From NCBI RefSeq assembly GCF_947241125.1, contig NZ_OX365700.1, forward strand, positions 4,002,461-4,066,460: a DNA stretch of 64,000 nucleotides. The letters are read 5' to 3'. The notes beneath the pieces were generated by a model that did no database searches, was not told the DNA's origin, and saw only the letters and a list, made by a program, of their open reading frames with translations. The position numbers were made by a program, and so were the translations under genes. Source of the stretch: Nitrospira tepida. Lineage in GTDB: Bacteria > Nitrospirota > Nitrospiria > Nitrospirales > Nitrospiraceae. Of the stretch, positions 36,593-45,108 are shown in pieces. Every line of letters starts with the position of its first letter. Position 1 is the first letter of the stretch.

Positions 36593-38140
36593 ATGACCAA
36601 AAACGAACTGAATTATGAAATCCTTCTCGAAGTCACCAACGTCCTGAACTTGCAGCGCGATTGGGAGGGACTCTGGAAGGCCGTGACCAAGCAGATCCAG
36701 CGGGTCGTCCCCTGGGATCGCGCGGGCATCCTCCTGTACGACCCTCAACAGGACGGATTCCGTTTTTACGCCGTGGTGACCAACGCCCCGCCGGCCCTGC
36801 GCACCGATACGATCGTACCCCGCGTGGGGAGCGCCATGGGCTGGGTGTACGATCACAAGCAGGTGCATGTGCGGCCCAACCTGCATCAACAGCAGGTCTT
36901 CCTGGAGGACAAGTATTATCTGGAGGAAGGGCTCGGACGCATGATCAATTTCCCGCTCCTCGTCCACGACGAATGTCTCGGCACGCTGAACATCGGAAGC
37001 CGCCAGACCGGGGAGCCGGACCCGGACGACGTGAAGTTTCTCCAACTGGTCGCCACTCATATCGCCACCGCGATCGCCCAGGTTCGGGCGTACGAAGAGA
37101 TCAAGCGCCTGAGCGAACAGCTCAAGCGGCAGAACGAATATCTGGCGGAAGAGGTCAAGCTGAGCCGGAATTTCGGGACGATGGTGGGCCAGTCCCCGGC
37201 ATTCCGCCATGTGCTTGATCTCATTCGGGCCGTCGCCCCCACCTCCACGACCGTCCTGTTGCTGGGCGAAACGGGGACCGGCAAGGAACTCCTGGCCAGG
37301 GCCGTCCACGACGGAAGCCCGCGCCATCACAAACCGTTCATCCGCGTGAACTGCGCCGCCCTGCCCGGCGGGCTGGTCGAGAGCGAACTGTTCGGCCATG
37401 AGCGAGGCGCCTTTACCGGCGCCAGTGCCCAGCGACCAGGCCGCTTCGAACTGGCCAACGGCGGGACGCTGTTTCTGGACGAGATCGGGGAAATGCCGCT
37501 GGAGGCCCAGGCCAAGCTGCTGCGCGTCCTGCAGGACGGCATGGTCGATCGCATCGGGAGCACCGCGTCGGTCCCCGTCGACGTCCGCATCGTGGCGGCC
37601 ACCAACGCCCATCTCCAGGACGCGATCAAGAAGGGAACGTTTCGCTCGGATCTCTTCTACCGCCTGCACGTGTTCCCGGTCTCGATCCCTCCGCTTCGGG
37701 AACGGCGGGAGGACATACCGCTGCTGGCGGATCATTTCCTTGCGCAAGCGGCCGCCAAACTGAAGCGGCGCCACTTGAAACTGGGCCGCCAGTCGCTGGA
37801 ACGGCTGCTGGAATATAGCTGGCCGGGCAACGTCCGCGAATTGCAGAGCCTGATCGACCGGGCGGTTATTCTCTCGACCGGCGACACCGTCGAGATCGAC
37901 GAGGCCTTCTTCCCGAAAACCTCTCTCTCGCCGGCCCCCTCGGTTCCGGTATTGGAGACGACACCAACGACCTTGCACCAGCTTGAGCATGAGCACATTA
38001 TCGCCGTCTTAAATAGAACCGGCTGGCGGATCTACGGTCCCCAAGGCGCTGCCGCCCAATTGGGTCTGAATCCGGAAACGCTGCGGAGCAAGATCCGCAA
38101 ACTGGGTCTCAAAAAACCCTCCCCGACCCTCTCCACCTGA
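36593..38140 (+). CDS. Sigma54-dependent transcriptional activator (GAF-AAA+-Fis HTH)
   Basis: 515 aa from the ATG at 36593 (GAGGA upstream); the frame extends to 36539 without support. Domains: GAF sensor (about residues 10-165, [16 protein letters not shown]...), short linker, AAA+ domain with Walker A GETGTGKE, the sigma54-contact loop ERGAFTGA, Walker [13 protein letters not shown], and the arginine-finger region; then a Fis-type HTH ([22 protein letters not shown]). No receiver domain, so the signal is a ligand or redox state read by GAF, as in FhlA- or NorR-like proteins. Two Cys in the GAF domain might bind iron, but this is untested. It sits next to four sigma54-type promoters and is their likely activator. 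Confidence 0.93.
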   Translation: MTKNELNYEILLEVTNVLNLQRDWEGLWKAVTKQIQRVVPWDRAGILLYDPQQDGFRFYAVVTNAPPALRTDTIVPRVGSAMGWVYDHKQVHVRPNLHQQQVFLEDKYYLEEGLGRMINFPLLVHDECLGTLNIGSRQTGEPDPDDVKFLQLVATHIATAIAQVRAYEEIKRLSEQLKRQNEYLAEEVKLSRNFGTMVGQSPAFRHVLDLIRAVAPTSTTVLLLGETGTGKELLARAVHDGSPRHHKPFIRVNCAALPGGLVESELFGHERGAFTGASAQRPGRFELANGGTLFLDEIGEMPLEAQAKLLRVLQDGMVDRIGSTASVPVDVRIVAATNAHLQDAIKKGTFRSDLFYRLHVFPVSIPPLRERREDIPLLADHFLAQAAAKLKRRHLKLGRQSLERLLEYSWPGNVRELQSLIDRAVILSTGDTVEIDEAFFPKTSLSPAPSVPVLETTPTTLHQLEHEHIIAVLNRTGWRIYGPQGAAAQLGLNPETLRSKIRKLGLKKPSPTLST

Positions 38141-38286
38141 TCGCGCCCAGTGATCTTCGCTCGCGTCAATGGGACCGGCCCGGTCGCGCGTGATCGGCGA
38201 CCGGCCAAGTCGAGCCAACTCTCAACGGGATCAAGGTGTTCGGAAGGGGCCGGAAGCGAGCGGAGGGATAACGGAGAACAGACCCG

Positions 38287-39054
38287 TCAGACCGGTCCGT
38301 TCCCGCTGTACTCGTAGAACAGGTCGCGAGATTCCACCAACCGAACCAGTTCGAGTCGTGCGCCGGTCAGGTGCGGAGCGAGCAATTGCCAGGCCCGCTG
38401 GGCGAGTTGCTCGCCGGTCATGGATGGCGGAGCAGATCGAAAACCGGGAAGGGCCTGTTCCTGCACGAGTTGGTCGAGGCGGCGAAGATCCGTGACCATG
38501 CCGGTGGCCTCGTCGATCGCCCCCTCCAGCGTGATGAAGAGGTCGTAGTCATAGGCGCGAGGGTCATGCCTGGCTGATCGACGGCTCCGGCCTGCCTCCC
38601 ACAACACACTGTAGCGTCTCGTGACTGCGGCGCGGTCAAGGCCGCGGGAGCCGCGGACGACGGCGGCCAGGTCCTCATCTTCGATGAGCTTGACCCTGTG
38701 CAGCCGGCCGATATTGCGATGACGTTCGAGGCAGCGCCACAAGACCCGCGCAATGTTCTCGGTCGTGGGAATGCGGTCCTTGAAGTAGGGCGTGTCCAGG
38801 TTCAGGTGCTTATGGTCGAACTCTTCGAGCACCTGCTTGAGCACGATTTTCAAATCGTAGAGGTTCACGACCATGCCGGTCTGGCGATCGACTTCTCCGG
38901 CCACCGTCACCTCGAGAAAATAGTTATGGCCGTGGCCCGGATCGTTATAACAGGCTCCGAAGACCTCGCGGTTTCTGGCCTCGCTCCATTCCTCGCGCAC
39001 ATAGCGGTGCGCCGCGGCAAACTCGATCCCTTTGGTTAACAGCACCTCCGACAT
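38287..39054 (-). CDS. 6-pyruvoyl-tetrahydropterin synthase family, tandem domains
   Basis: 255 aa, twice the normal PTPS length. The first half is an intact PTPS/QueD domain: zinc His in EFAAAHRY and GHGHNY, and the catalytic Cys in GACYNDPGHGHNY. Cys to HGH is C-x5-HGH, as in eukaryote-type PTPS, not C-x3-HGH as in QueD. The second half (residues ~143-255; TRRYSVLWEAGRS...YDYDLFITLEGAIDEATGMVTDLRRL) has the fold pattern but no zinc His triad, so it is a degenerate copy, possibly structural. Substrate could be a pterin or a 7-deazaguanine precursor. Confidence 0.85.
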   Translation of the reverse strand: MSEVLLTKGIEFAAAHRYVREEWSEARNREVFGACYNDPGHGHNYFLEVTVAGEVDRQTGMVVNLYDLKIVLKQVLEEFDHKHLNLDTPYFKDRIPTTENIARVLWRCLERHRNIGRLHRVKLIEDEDLAAVVRGSRGLDRAAVTRRYSVLWEAGRSRRSARHDPRAYDYDLFITLEGAIDEATGMVTDLRRLDQLVQEQALPGFRSAPPSMTGEQLAQRAWQLLAPHLTGARLELVRLVESRDLFYEYSGNGPV

Positions 39055-39156
39055 GGCGGTGTCTTCCTAATCCTGCTGGTCCTGAAAACGGACAAGGGCC
39101 AGGACATCACGACGGAAACCGTCCTGACCCTAGCCCTTGCGTGATTGGGTGATCGG

Positions 39157-39184
39157 CATGGGGGCGGGAACTGCCGCTCCCATG
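39157..39184 (-). terminator. Hairpin downstream of the ErpA-like gene
   Basis: CATGGGGGCGG / CCGCTCCCATG with a 6-nt loop and one mismatch, 10 bp after the stop of the 39195 gene. A second imperfect stem (CAAGGGC...GCCCTTG) follows toward 39090. Confidence 0.5.
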
Positions 39185-39194
39185 GCGGTCTTAC

Positions 39195-39515
39195 TTACGC
39201 GCTGAAGGAACTGCCGCAACCGCAGGTCGTCTTGGCCTGCGGATTCTTGATCGAAAACCCGGACCCCTGCAGGCTGTCCACATAATCCACCTCCGCTCCG
39301 TTCAGGAGCGGGGCGCTTTGCGGGTCCATAATGACCTTGATGCCGCCCTTTTCGATGATCGTATCGTCTTCGCCGATTTTGGATTCGAAGGCCATGCCGT
39401 ACTGATAGCCGTGACAGCCTCCGCCTCGAACATAGATGCGCAGGCCCTCCACATCCGGCTCTTCCTTCATGAGTTCCCGAATCTTATTCTCCGCGGTATC
39501 GGTGATGGTGACCAT
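39195..39515 (-). CDS. erpA: A-type Fe-S carrier (ErpA-like)
   Basis: 106 aa, HesB/IscA family. Cys ligands in YVRGGGCHGYQY and at the C-terminal CGCGSSF. Separate from the isc operon; the sequence differs enough from IscA (22363) to be a paralogue. It delivers clusters to client proteins. The GGCHGYQY variant (His for Ser after Cys) is common in ErpA/IscA-like proteins. Starts after AAAGGAGGAGC. Confidence 0.85.
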   Translation of the reverse strand: MVTITDTAENKIRELMKEEPDVEGLRIYVRGGGCHGYQYGMAFESKIGEDDTIIEKGGIKVIMDPQSAPLLNGAEVDYVDSLQGSGFSIKNPQAKTTCGCGSSFSA

Positions 39516-39651
39516 TGCGCGCTCCTCCTTTGATCCATCAATAAGATCGGACCGTTACGGTAGTATATAATGCCGGCTCGGCCCTCAGTCAACGCCGCAA
39601 CCGTAAATTACCTCTTCTTTTGAGAAGGAACCCTGACCGGTAAAGTCCGGA

Positions 39652-40239
39652 TCACTCACCGGTCAAATCAGCCAGCCATTCTTGTTGCATCTCCCGAGGC
39701 GCCAAGGCCTCAGCCCGATAGGCTGAATGGTCCACCCGAATGGACACGGGCGTCACTCCTCGCTGCAAGATCTCAATAAATCGGGGACTTGGACGAAATC
39801 GGACGAAATGCACCGCGCTGATCTTGTCTTCCTTGCTGTGCCCGCCTTCGAATTCGCCGAAGACGGCCTCCGGGCCTGCCACCAGCGAAACCGTCCGGCC
39901 TCGATCGATGCCTTGAAACGCATCGAGGTCCCGCTTGATGTCGGCGGACTCTGTCACCTCGATGAAGAGCGTGGCGCTGAGTTCGCCAGGTCCGGGCAGC
40001 AGCGCATTGTAGACTTCCAGCTCCTCCTGCACCTTGTCGGGATCGACGATCCGCTCGGCCCGGATCATCTCCTGCACCTGAAATTGGAGGGTGTCTCGAT
40101 TTTCAAAGAGAAGCGTGACCTTGTCGCCGATCGAAAGCCGGCGCCGGGCCTTCAGCGGGATAATCCGCCGGCGAAACGCCTCCCGCTGGCGTTCGTATTC
40201 CTCGTAGGGGATGAGCTGCTCCCTGGTCAGCGCCTTCAT
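39652..40239 (-). CDS. DUF3501 family protein
   Basis: 195 aa from the ATG at 40239, which overlaps the preceding gene's stop by 4 bp (ATGA); the longer frame upstream lies inside that gene. The family pattern is clear: ALTREQLIPYEEYERQRE, GDKVTLLFENRDTLQFQVQEMIRAERI, LPGPGELSATLFIEVTE, GEFEGGHSKEDKISAVHFVRF. Function unknown; DUF3501 commonly accompanies rubrerythrin and GlpC-like proteins, as here. Probably part of a peroxide-response operon. Confidence 0.88.
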   Translation of the reverse strand: MKALTREQLIPYEEYERQREAFRRRIIPLKARRRLSIGDKVTLLFENRDTLQFQVQEMIRAERIVDPDKVQEELEVYNALLPGPGELSATLFIEVTESADIKRDLDAFQGIDRGRTVSLVAGPEAVFGEFEGGHSKEDKISAVHFVRFRPSPRFIEILQRGVTPVSIRVDHSAYRAEALAPREMQQEWLADLTGE

Positions 40240-41513
40240 GACGGCAACCCGTAGGCGTCGCGGACGATCTGAATCGGATGGAGCGTCCGTTTGCCGGCAA
40301 ACGCCTGCAACCCGTTGCCGGCCTGATCCAACTGCAACCCTGCGAGCGGGCAATCGGACGCAACCAGATCGGCCGGCACCTGATCGATCTCGCGGATCGC
40401 TTTCTTGGCGATCTTCATGGAAAGGTCGAAGAACTCCGTCTTGGCCGCCCAACTGCCGTCGTGTCCGGAGCAACGTTCGATGACCTCCACCTGCGCGCCG
40501 GCCGTTTCCATCAATTCCTTCGACTTGAAGCCGATGTTCTGGTCCCGCAGGTGGCAGGGAATCTGGTAGGCCACCCGGCCCGGTTTTCGCACGAAGTCCG
40601 TCGCCAACCGGCCGGCCCGTTTGGCCCGCATCAGGTACTCGCACACATCGAACGTGCGTTCGGCGACCTTGGCCGCGTCCTCGCCCGGTAACAGATAGGG
40701 GTACTCCCGTTTCAGCATCAGACTGCAACTCGGCACGGGAACCACCACATCATACCCCTGGTCGACGAACGGACGGAGCGAGCGCAGGTTCGCACGCGCG
40801 GCCTGTCGGATGGCCTCGACATCCCCGAGGTCGAATGAGGGCATGCCGCAACAACGTTGCTCCGGAACTACCACTTCATAGCCGTTTTTCTCCAGCACCT
40901 GGACCGTCGCTCGTCCCACGTCCGTGGCCTGATAATTCACCAAACAACTGGCGAAGAGCGCCACCTTCCCGTGGGCCTTGGCCGGCTGGTTGGCGGGAGG
41001 GCGCCGTCCCCACCAACGCGCGAACGTCTCCCGCTGGAACGGCAGGAGTCGCCGCTCTCGATGAATCCCCAGCGCCTGATCGAGCAGGCTGCGAACCCAT
41101 GACAATCCGAGCACCCGATTGACCAAGCTCGCGAACCGGCTGCCCATTGACCCGATGAGATCCGTCTTGACCAGGAGACGATCCCGCCAGGACGCCCCCT
41201 GCTCACGGGCCTTCTGCTGCTTCCAGGCGATCATCAACCGCGGGAAGTCGATCTCATACTGATGGGGCGGCGTGTAGGGACAGTGGTTGTAGCAGAGCTT
41301 GCAGTAGTAACACTCGTCCACCAACCGGCTGTAATCTTCGGAACGGAGCTTGGTCAGGTCGCCTTCCTGCGCATCGATCCGATCGAAGAGGGTGTTGAAC
41401 GACGGACACAGGTTGAAACAGCGCCGGCATCCGTCGCAGATTTCGAAAATGCGATCCGTTTCCCGTTTGAGGTCAGCCGGCGGAACCGGCGTCAGCAGGC
41501 TCAAACCCTTCAT
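40236..41513 (-). CDS. GlpC/HdrD-like Fe-S oxidoreductase subunit
   Basis: About 425 aa. An N-terminal pair of four-Cys motifs, CDGCRRCFNLCP and CYYCKLCYNHCP, should bind two [4Fe-4S] clusters. The C-terminal half has two CCG-type domains (LFASCLVNYQ...QRCCGMP; IPCHLRDQNI...RCSGHDG); the second CCG is changed to RCSG. Start: ATG at 41513 (MKGLSL) or GTG at 41522. Such proteins pass electrons between a donor and a partner; here the neighbour is rubrerythrin, suggesting electron delivery to peroxide reduction (inference). Overlaps DUF3501 by 4 bp. Confidence 0.9.
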   Translation of the reverse strand: MKGLSLLTPVPPADLKRETDRIFEICDGCRRCFNLCPSFNTLFDRIDAQEGDLTKLRSEDYSRLVDECYYCKLCYNHCPYTPPHQYEIDFPRLMIAWKQQKAREQGASWRDRLLVKTDLIGSMGSRFASLVNRVLGLSWVRSLLDQALGIHRERRLLPFQRETFARWWGRRPPANQPAKAHGKVALFASCLVNYQATDVGRATVQVLEKNGYEVVVPEQRCCGMPSFDLGDVEAIRQAARANLRSLRPFVDQGYDVVVPVPSCSLMLKREYPYLLPGEDAAKVAERTFDVCEYLMRAKRAGRLATDFVRKPGRVAYQIPCHLRDQNIGFKSKELMETAGAQVEVIERCSGHDGSWAAKTEFFDLSMKIAKKAIREIDQVPADLVASDCPLAGLQLDQAGNGLQAFAGKRTLHPIQIVRDAYGLPS

Positions 41514-41526
41514 CGTCGACACTCAC

Positions 41527-41569
41527 ATGAACGGGCCTGGGGTCGTCCGAAGGCCCCAGGCCCGTTCAT
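41527..41569. terminator. Perfect 16-bp hairpin between rubrerythrin and GlpC-like genes
   Basis: ATGAACGGGCCTGGGG (41527-41542) is complementary to 41554-41569, with an 11-nt loop. It lies after the rubrerythrin stop and only 5-14 bp before the GlpC-like start. No U tract, so it may be an RNA-stability or processing element rather than a full terminator. Confidence 0.7.
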
Positions 41570-41633
41570 GCCATGATCGTGGTCGCACCCGTAATTGACG
41601 GTCGGCGGCGAACCACTCCGCCGACCTCCGCGC

Positions 41634-42062
41634 TCAACCCTTGTTGAGCCCCTCCAGCCCCTTGGTAAACCGGTTTGCATGCGAACGCTCGGCCTTGGCC
41701 AGCGTTTCGAACCATTCGGCCAACTCGGCAAATCCTTCCTCCCGCGCGGTCTTGGCCATGCCCGGATACATCTGCGTGTACTCGTAGGTCTCTCCCTCGA
41801 TCGCGGCCTTCAAATTGGCCTCGGTGTTGCCGATCGGGACGCCGGTCGCGGGATCGCCGACCTCTTTGAGAAAATCCAAATGCCCGAATGCATGGCCGGT
41901 TTCCGCCTCCGAGGTATCCCGGAAGAGGCCGCCGATGTCCGGATACCCTTCGATATCCGCCCGTCGGGCGAAGTAGAGATACCGGCGATTGGCCTGGGAT
42001 TCGCCGGCAAAGGCGTGCTTGAGATTTTCATGGCTCTTGGTCCCATTCAAACTCTTCCCCAT
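41634..42062 (-). CDS. rbr: Rubrerythrin (diiron domain only)
   Basis: 142 aa from the ATG at 42062 (GAAGGAGGT upstream). Ferritin-like diiron peroxidase with helices carrying the ligands: [37 protein letters not shown] and [11 protein letters not shown]. There is no C-terminal rubredoxin domain, so an external electron donor is needed; the adjacent GlpC-like protein is a candidate. Scavenges hydrogen peroxide in the cytosol. Preceded by the PerR-like gene. Confidence 0.94.
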   Translation of the reverse strand: MGKSLNGTKSHENLKHAFAGESQANRRYLYFARRADIEGYPDIGGLFRDTSEAETGHAFGHLDFLKEVGDPATGVPIGNTEANLKAAIEGETYEYTQMYPGMAKTAREEGFAELAEWFETLAKAERSHANRFTKGLEGLNKG

Positions 42063-42179
42063 CTCGAACCTCCTTCTGTGTGGATCGTCATGAATGCTCT
42101 CCGTCTCCTGAGAACTCTCGCCTCTGCGCCGAGAGCCCTCCGCCCTCCCCTGCTCTTCTCGTAAACCTGGAGACGGCAA

Positions 42180-42641
42180 TTATCGCCTGCCTCCCGTGCC
42201 CTGTTGCTTGCGGCGGCATCGCTCGCAGAACCCGTAGAACTCGACCCGGTGGCGGCGGACCTCAAATCTCTTCGTGACGGGGGCCGCCAGCGAAAGCCGA
42301 TCCAACCGTTCGTCCATGACATCTTCGATACGGTGACAGGCAGTGCAGATGAGATGGTGGTGAGGGGTGACGTTCCCGTCGAATCGCGCCCCATCGTGTC
42401 CAAAGTTGACTTCCTGCACCAGCCCCGCCCGCCGGAGCGCGCTGAGAGTGTAATAGACGGTATTCTGCGACAGGTTCGGGTAGGTCCGCCTGACCGACGC
42501 ATAGAGCGTCTCCGCCGTCGGATGGCTGGTCGTCGCGACCAGCGCGCGATAGATGGCGGCGCGCTGAGGCGTCAGCCGCAATCCGCACGCGCGGAAGCGA
42601 CGGCGAAGCTCCTCATCCCCCAGCATCACGTTCAGCGCCAT
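42180..42641 (-). CDS. Fur-family regulator, PerR-like
   Basis: 153 aa. Winged-helix N-terminus (LRLTPQRAAIYRALVATTSHPTAETLY) and the Fur dimerisation domain with HHHLICTACHRIEDV and FYGFCERCRRKQ, the two CxxC structural zinc pairs found in PerR and many Fur proteins. Its position before rubrerythrin supports PerR. A perfect palindrome overlaps the promoter region 3 bp from the ATG, implying autoregulation. The family also includes Fur and Zur, so the metal cannot be settled from sequence. Confidence 0.88.
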   Translation of the reverse strand: MALNVMLGDEELRRRFRACGLRLTPQRAAIYRALVATTSHPTAETLYASVRRTYPNLSQNTVYYTLSALRRAGLVQEVNFGHDGARFDGNVTPHHHLICTACHRIEDVMDERLDRLSLAAPVTKRFEVRRHRVEFYGFCERCRRKQQGTGGRR

Positions 42642-42643
42642 AG

Positions 42644-42660
42644 TTAGGAATGATTCCTAA
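42644..42660. promoter_or_regulatory. Fur/PerR box
   Basis: TTAGGAATGATTCCTAA is a perfect 8-1-8 palindrome matching the PerR/Fur pattern (TTAnnATnATnnTAA). Located 3 bp upstream of the Fur-family gene start. Confidence 0.85.
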
Positions 42661-42816
42661 CATGTGACCGTCGGGAAGGTCAAGGCGGTCCCGAGGGATC
42701 CAGCGGAGCACCGGCAATTGCGGCCAGCCCCTGTACGAGGCGGAAGACGTGAACCGTGACCGGCACGCTCATCGGAGCCACGAGGTCCGCTTGTGCGCAT
42801 CGCTCCGGCTTGCTGT

Positions 42817-43416
42817 CTAGCGTTTAACGTTTGACGTTTCTTGCGCGGAGGGGCGGTACAGCGGCAGTTCCCCCTGCATCTCCTTTAGGGGACGATACAT
42901 TTGATCCTTCGGCGAGAGCTGAGGATTCGAGACGGGCCAGGGGATGGCCAGATCCGGGTCGCTCCAGAGGATGCCGCGTTCGTCCTGCGGCGAATAGACA
43001 TCGGTGCACTTGTACAGAAAATCGGCGGTCTCGCTCAACACGCAGAACCCATGGGCGAAGCCGGGCGGAATATACAACTGTACAGGATCGTCTCCGGACA
43101 ACTCATAGCCGACCCATTGGCCGAACGTCGGTGATCCGACCCGGATATCGACCGCGGCATCGTAGACCCGGCCCGTGACGACCGTGACCAGTTTTCCCTG
43201 AGGGCGCCCCAACTGATAATGCAGTCCCCGCAGCACGCCCTGCCGTGAACGGGAAAAATTATCCTGGACAAAGACGGCGTCGATCCCCAATGCGCCATAC
43301 CGGTCCGCCCGATGAATTTCGAAAAACGAGCCACGGGCGTCGCGGTACAGGTCCGGTTCGATCAGCAGCACCTCCGGCAACGACATCGGACTGATGCGCA
43401 CAGTTTGCTCCTTCAT
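42817..43416 (-). CDS. rfbC: dTDP-4-dehydrorhamnose 3,5-epimerase
   Basis: 199 aa from the ATG at 43416 (ATG at 43383 is an alternative); the longer frame upstream is antisense to other genes. Cupin-fold enzyme of dTDP-L-rhamnose synthesis. Motifs: DARGSFFEIHRADRY, FVQDNFSRSRQGVLRGLHYQ (catalytic His), LYIPPGFAHGFCVLSE, and KCTDVYSPQDERGILWSDPDLAI. The rest of the rfb pathway is not in the window, so this copy is isolated. Confidence 0.95.
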   Translation of the reverse strand: MKEQTVRISPMSLPEVLLIEPDLYRDARGSFFEIHRADRYGALGIDAVFVQDNFSRSRQGVLRGLHYQLGRPQGKLVTVVTGRVYDAAVDIRVGSPTFGQWVGYELSGDDPVQLYIPPGFAHGFCVLSETADFLYKCTDVYSPQDERGILWSDPDLAIPWPVSNPQLSPKDQMYRPLKEMQGELPLYRPSAQETSNVKR

Positions 43417-43478
43417 CGGCTGTCGTCGGGTCTCAGGCCCCTGGCCAGAGGACGACCGAGCAGTCCGGCATGGACAGG

Positions 43479-43874
43479 TTAGGAGTTCGACGGCTTGGGG
43501 CCCGGCGGCGGAGGCTCCCATTCCTTCAAGCGATCGATCAACGGCTGTGCCCCGGGCGAACTGGACAGTCGCGGCTCGCTGGCCGGGTGATCCCAGATGA
43601 GCGTCGTGATCCCGGCCTCCGCCAGCATGGTGCGAATGGTTTCGACCAGCGCATCCAACGTCACCTCCGTGCCCCATCGCAGATCGAGCACCCGTTCCTG
43701 CTGCGTGGTCGGGGGCGGGCCTTCGTGTACCAGCGCCCAACAGCGGTCGAAAATCTCCCGCCGCAAGGCCTCCGGAATGTTCAACGTCGGCAACTCGGAG
43801 GTGCAGAGCGCCGTGACGAACAACACAAACTGAAGATCCTCCATCTCTGGGCGGTTGACATCGAGGCGAGGCAT
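43479..43874 (-). CDS. Conserved hypothetical protein
   Basis: 131 aa from the ATG at 43874 (AGGAAACCGT upstream), as the upstream extension is antisense to the MoaD/ThiS-like gene. The protein (MPRLDVNRPEMEDLQFVLFVTALC...IPEALRREIFDRCWALVHEGPP...TLDALVETIRTMLAEAGITTLIWDHPASEP) is helical, with a proline-rich end. No motif recognised. It is divergent from the MoaD/ThiS-like gene with only 99 bp between starts, hinting at shared control. Confidence 0.65.
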   Translation of the reverse strand: MPRLDVNRPEMEDLQFVLFVTALCTSELPTLNIPEALRREIFDRCWALVHEGPPPTTQQERVLDLRWGTEVTLDALVETIRTMLAEAGITTLIWDHPASEPRLSSSPGAQPLIDRLKEWEPPPPGPKPSNS

Positions 43875-43973
43875 ACGGTTTCCTATGGCGCCAGGGGCGC
43901 CGACCTTCCGGTGCGGCCTGACCAATCGGCAGGCTTGGCGTCGGATATCCGCTTGTTCAATGGAGTCAAGGCA

Positions 43974-44252
43974 ATGGTCACGATTACCCTCATGGGACAA
44001 CTGCAAACCGAGGATGGGGAACGGGATTTCACCTGCGAAGTCCCCGGCCCGCTCAGCGTCAAACAGCTTATTCAGCGCCAGGGCATGACCTTGCGCCCCG
44101 TGCTGCAATTATTGCGCGAGAAGAAAGTGCTTGTCACCGTGAACAAAAAGATCGCCAGCGAGGATTCGCTGGTCAACGATGGAGACGCCGTTCGCCTCGT
44201 GGGACACGACGGCATGGGAGGCACGGGGCTCGGACCGTCCTCTTTTTACTAA
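43974..44252 (+). CDS. MoaD/ThiS-like beta-grasp protein with a C-terminal extension
   Basis: 92 aa from the ATG at 43974. The ubiquitin-like beta-grasp pattern is visible: VTITLMGQLQTEDGERDFTCEVPGPLSVKQLIQ, LVTVNKKIASEDSLVNDGDAVRLVGHDG. Sulfur carriers of this family end in Gly-Gly; here a GG occurs in GMGGTGLGPSSFY, ten residues before the end. It may need proteolytic trimming, or it may not be a sulfur carrier. No ThiF/MoeB-type activating enzyme is seen nearby. Confidence 0.78.
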   Translation: MVTITLMGQLQTEDGERDFTCEVPGPLSVKQLIQRQGMTLRPVLQLLREKKVLVTVNKKIASEDSLVNDGDAVRLVGHDGMGGTGLGPSSFY

Positions 44253-44340
44253 GGGCTTGCCGGATATCTCAGCCCCTCGCTCCAGCTCGCTCACACCGCC
44301 GATCCCTGCCCGGTCGACGTGCCGCATCCAGCCTGGAACG

Positions 44341-44385
44341 CAACGGGCCGACTCCTCAATCTAAGATGAGTGAGTCGGCCCGTTG
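44341..44385. terminator. Bidirectional hairpin terminator candidate
   Basis: Perfect 14-bp arms CAACGGGCCGACTC / GAGTCGGCCCGTTG with a 17-nt loop, between the convergent MoaD/ThiS-like gene and HU gene. Confidence 0.65.
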
Positions 44386-44493
44386 ATGTCGGAATCACGA
44401 ACAAGAGGATGAGGACGGCGGTCTGTCGGCTAGAACCTTCGTCGCTCTCGCATCCAATCCAGCGTCACTCCATCATACTCTTGCTTGCTCTGG

Positions 44494-44781
44494 TTACTTT
44501 TTGCCGAGAATCGCATCCTTCGCCATCTTGGCCACCCGGAACTTGACCACGCGCTTGGCCGGAATCTTGATGGGTTCGCCGGTCTGGGGATTGCGGCCCA
44601 TGCGCGCCTTTCGGTTGGCCAACACCAGCTTGCCAATCCCGGGGAGGACGAAAGTGTTCTTGGCTTCCTTATAAGCCAGCGCGGACAGATCCTCCAGGAT
44701 CTGCACGGCGGTCTTCTTGGTAATCCCCGCCTTGTTTGCCAGGTGATCGGCGATCTGCGACTTCGTCATCGATTTGGCCAT
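44494..44781 (-). CDS. hup: HU-family DNA-binding protein
   Basis: 95 aa from the ATG at 44781 (GGAGGTTCTC upstream). Nucleoid protein that bends DNA. It has the HU/IHF pattern: MTKSQIADHLANKAGITKKTAVQILEDL, FVLPGIGKLVLANRKARMGRNPQTGEPIKIPAKRVVKFRVAKMAKDAI, with the DNA-intercalating arm RNPQTG. The upstream frame to 44940 is not protein. Confidence 0.93.
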   Translation of the reverse strand: MAKSMTKSQIADHLANKAGITKKTAVQILEDLSALAYKEAKNTFVLPGIGKLVLANRKARMGRNPQTGEPIKIPAKRVVKFRVAKMAKDAILGKK

Positions 44782-44911
44782 GAGAACCTCCTTGAAAGAG
44801 AGTAGGTGATTGATGAACAGCTCAGTGGACGTGGATGAGCGTGCTTCGGGTTTGGCTCGAACGTCACAAGTTGGGAAGGGAACCGAGTGGTCCCGCTGCG
44901 AGCCGGGCGAG

Positions 44912-44940
44912 AGTGTATCGAACACCTCCCACCCTGTCAA
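44912..44940 (-). promoter_or_regulatory. Sigma70-type promoter of the HU gene
   Basis: The minus strand has TTGACA (44940-44935) and TACACT (44917-44912) separated by exactly 17 bp, about 130 nt before the HU start. The rest of the 44782-45108 region holds no gene I can support. Confidence 0.65.
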
Positions 44941-45108
44941 CGAGAAAAACGGTCCTAAGGCGCGCCAGATGCTGGGTTCATCAAGGTCCGAGGCTCTTGC
45001 AGGTTGGCGAGGCCCAAGGGTACCATAGCCGTACCATATCTTGGACTGTCTCCAGGGAAGCTATCGGAGATTGAGGAAAACCCAAAAAAAGACTGAAACG
45101 AGACCATC

